Of a DNA stretch of 24,468 nucleotides, positions 24,402-24,468 are shown piece by piece (the first letter of the stretch is position 1; each line of letters opens with the position of its first letter). The position numbers and the translations under genes are program-made. The DNA is from GCA-2862585 sp965277895 (GTDB lineage: Bacteria; Bacteroidota; Bacteroidia; Flavobacteriales; UBA7312): NCBI GenBank assembly GCA_965277895.1, contig CBDIDR010000003.1, positions 1-24,468 of the forward strand, in the 5' to 3' direction. Under the pieces are notes generated by a model. That model was given only the letters and a program-made list of their open reading frames with translations, did no database searches and was not told where the DNA came from.

Positions 24402-24434
24402 TTGCGTAAAAGTAGTGAAATGAACTTAAATTTG
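24402..24434 (+). promoter_or_regulatory. Candidate promoter of the gene starting at 24458
   Basis: TTG at 24402-24404 and TAAATTTG at 24427-24434 (exact TAnnTTTG), 22 bases apart, followed 23 bases later by an ATG. Both elements are present; the spacing is slightly long. Confidence 0.45.
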
Positions 24435-24457
24435 CCGACTCTAACCTAACTAACATT

Positions 24458-24468
24458 ATGAACACATT
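24458..24468 (+). CDS. Probable start of a gene cut by the window edge
   Basis: ATG AAC ACA at the very end, preceded at a suitable distance by a candidate promoter and with no other explanation for that promoter. Only three codons are visible, so nothing can be said of the product. Confidence 0.35.

Noticed and set aside
1..24468. CRISPR arrays, insertion sequences, phage genes, toxin-antitoxin or defence systems
   Set aside because: No spaced direct repeats, transposase, integrase or defence-domain proteins were seen on either strand; all sizeable frames are accounted for by core genes.

Overview
The window reads as a chromosomal core region of a low-GC member of Bacteroidota, most likely a marine Flavobacteriales relative. 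The clues are repeated promoter -7 boxes of the Bacteroidota form TAnnTTTG, a large secreted protein ending in a gliding-motility-type (type B) type IX secretion domain, a long SecA with a zinc-binding tail, a DUF2795 protein, and the order recQ / kdsD-tatC-lptB. Genes are packed tightly, with many 1-12 bp overlaps and almost no spacer between convergent genes.

Layout, left to right. The 3' end of an M20 peptidase/amidohydrolase gene converges on recQ (minus strand). Divergent from recQ is a translationally coupled operon, kdsD-tatC-lptB (plus): LPS sugar isomerase, Tat translocase core and LPS-export ATPase. It converges, with a 12 bp overlap, on pssA-purS (minus), for phospholipid and purine synthesis. 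Next come lnt (plus), a small membrane-anchored acidic protein (minus), and a plus-strand operon: pabB (folate), tilS (tRNA lysidine), a two-helix membrane protein of unknown function, and dsbD (periplasmic thiol reduction). Just after dsbD lies a 53-codon remnant of the DNA-helicase gene comM, then pnuC (vitamin-precursor uptake). The whole right half is on the minus strand: secA, a DUF2795 gene with its own strong promoter and terminator, a cob(I)alamin adenosyltransferase gene, a LolD/MacB-type ABC ATPase, a 1108-residue CotH-kinase-like surface protein and htpG. The last bases appear to start a new plus-strand gene divergent from htpG.

Common theme: much of the window serves the cell envelope (KdsD, LptB, PssA, Lnt, TatC, SecA, DsbD and a type IX cargo), mixed with housekeeping functions (RecQ, TilS, PabB, PurS, HtpG).

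I found no CRISPR array, phage, transposon, tRNA or rRNA, and nothing that amounts to an undescribed multi-gene system. The best leads are the comM remnant, the promoter boxes lying almost on the start codons, the repeat structure between htpG and the last gene, and the architecture of the CotH-like type IX cargo.
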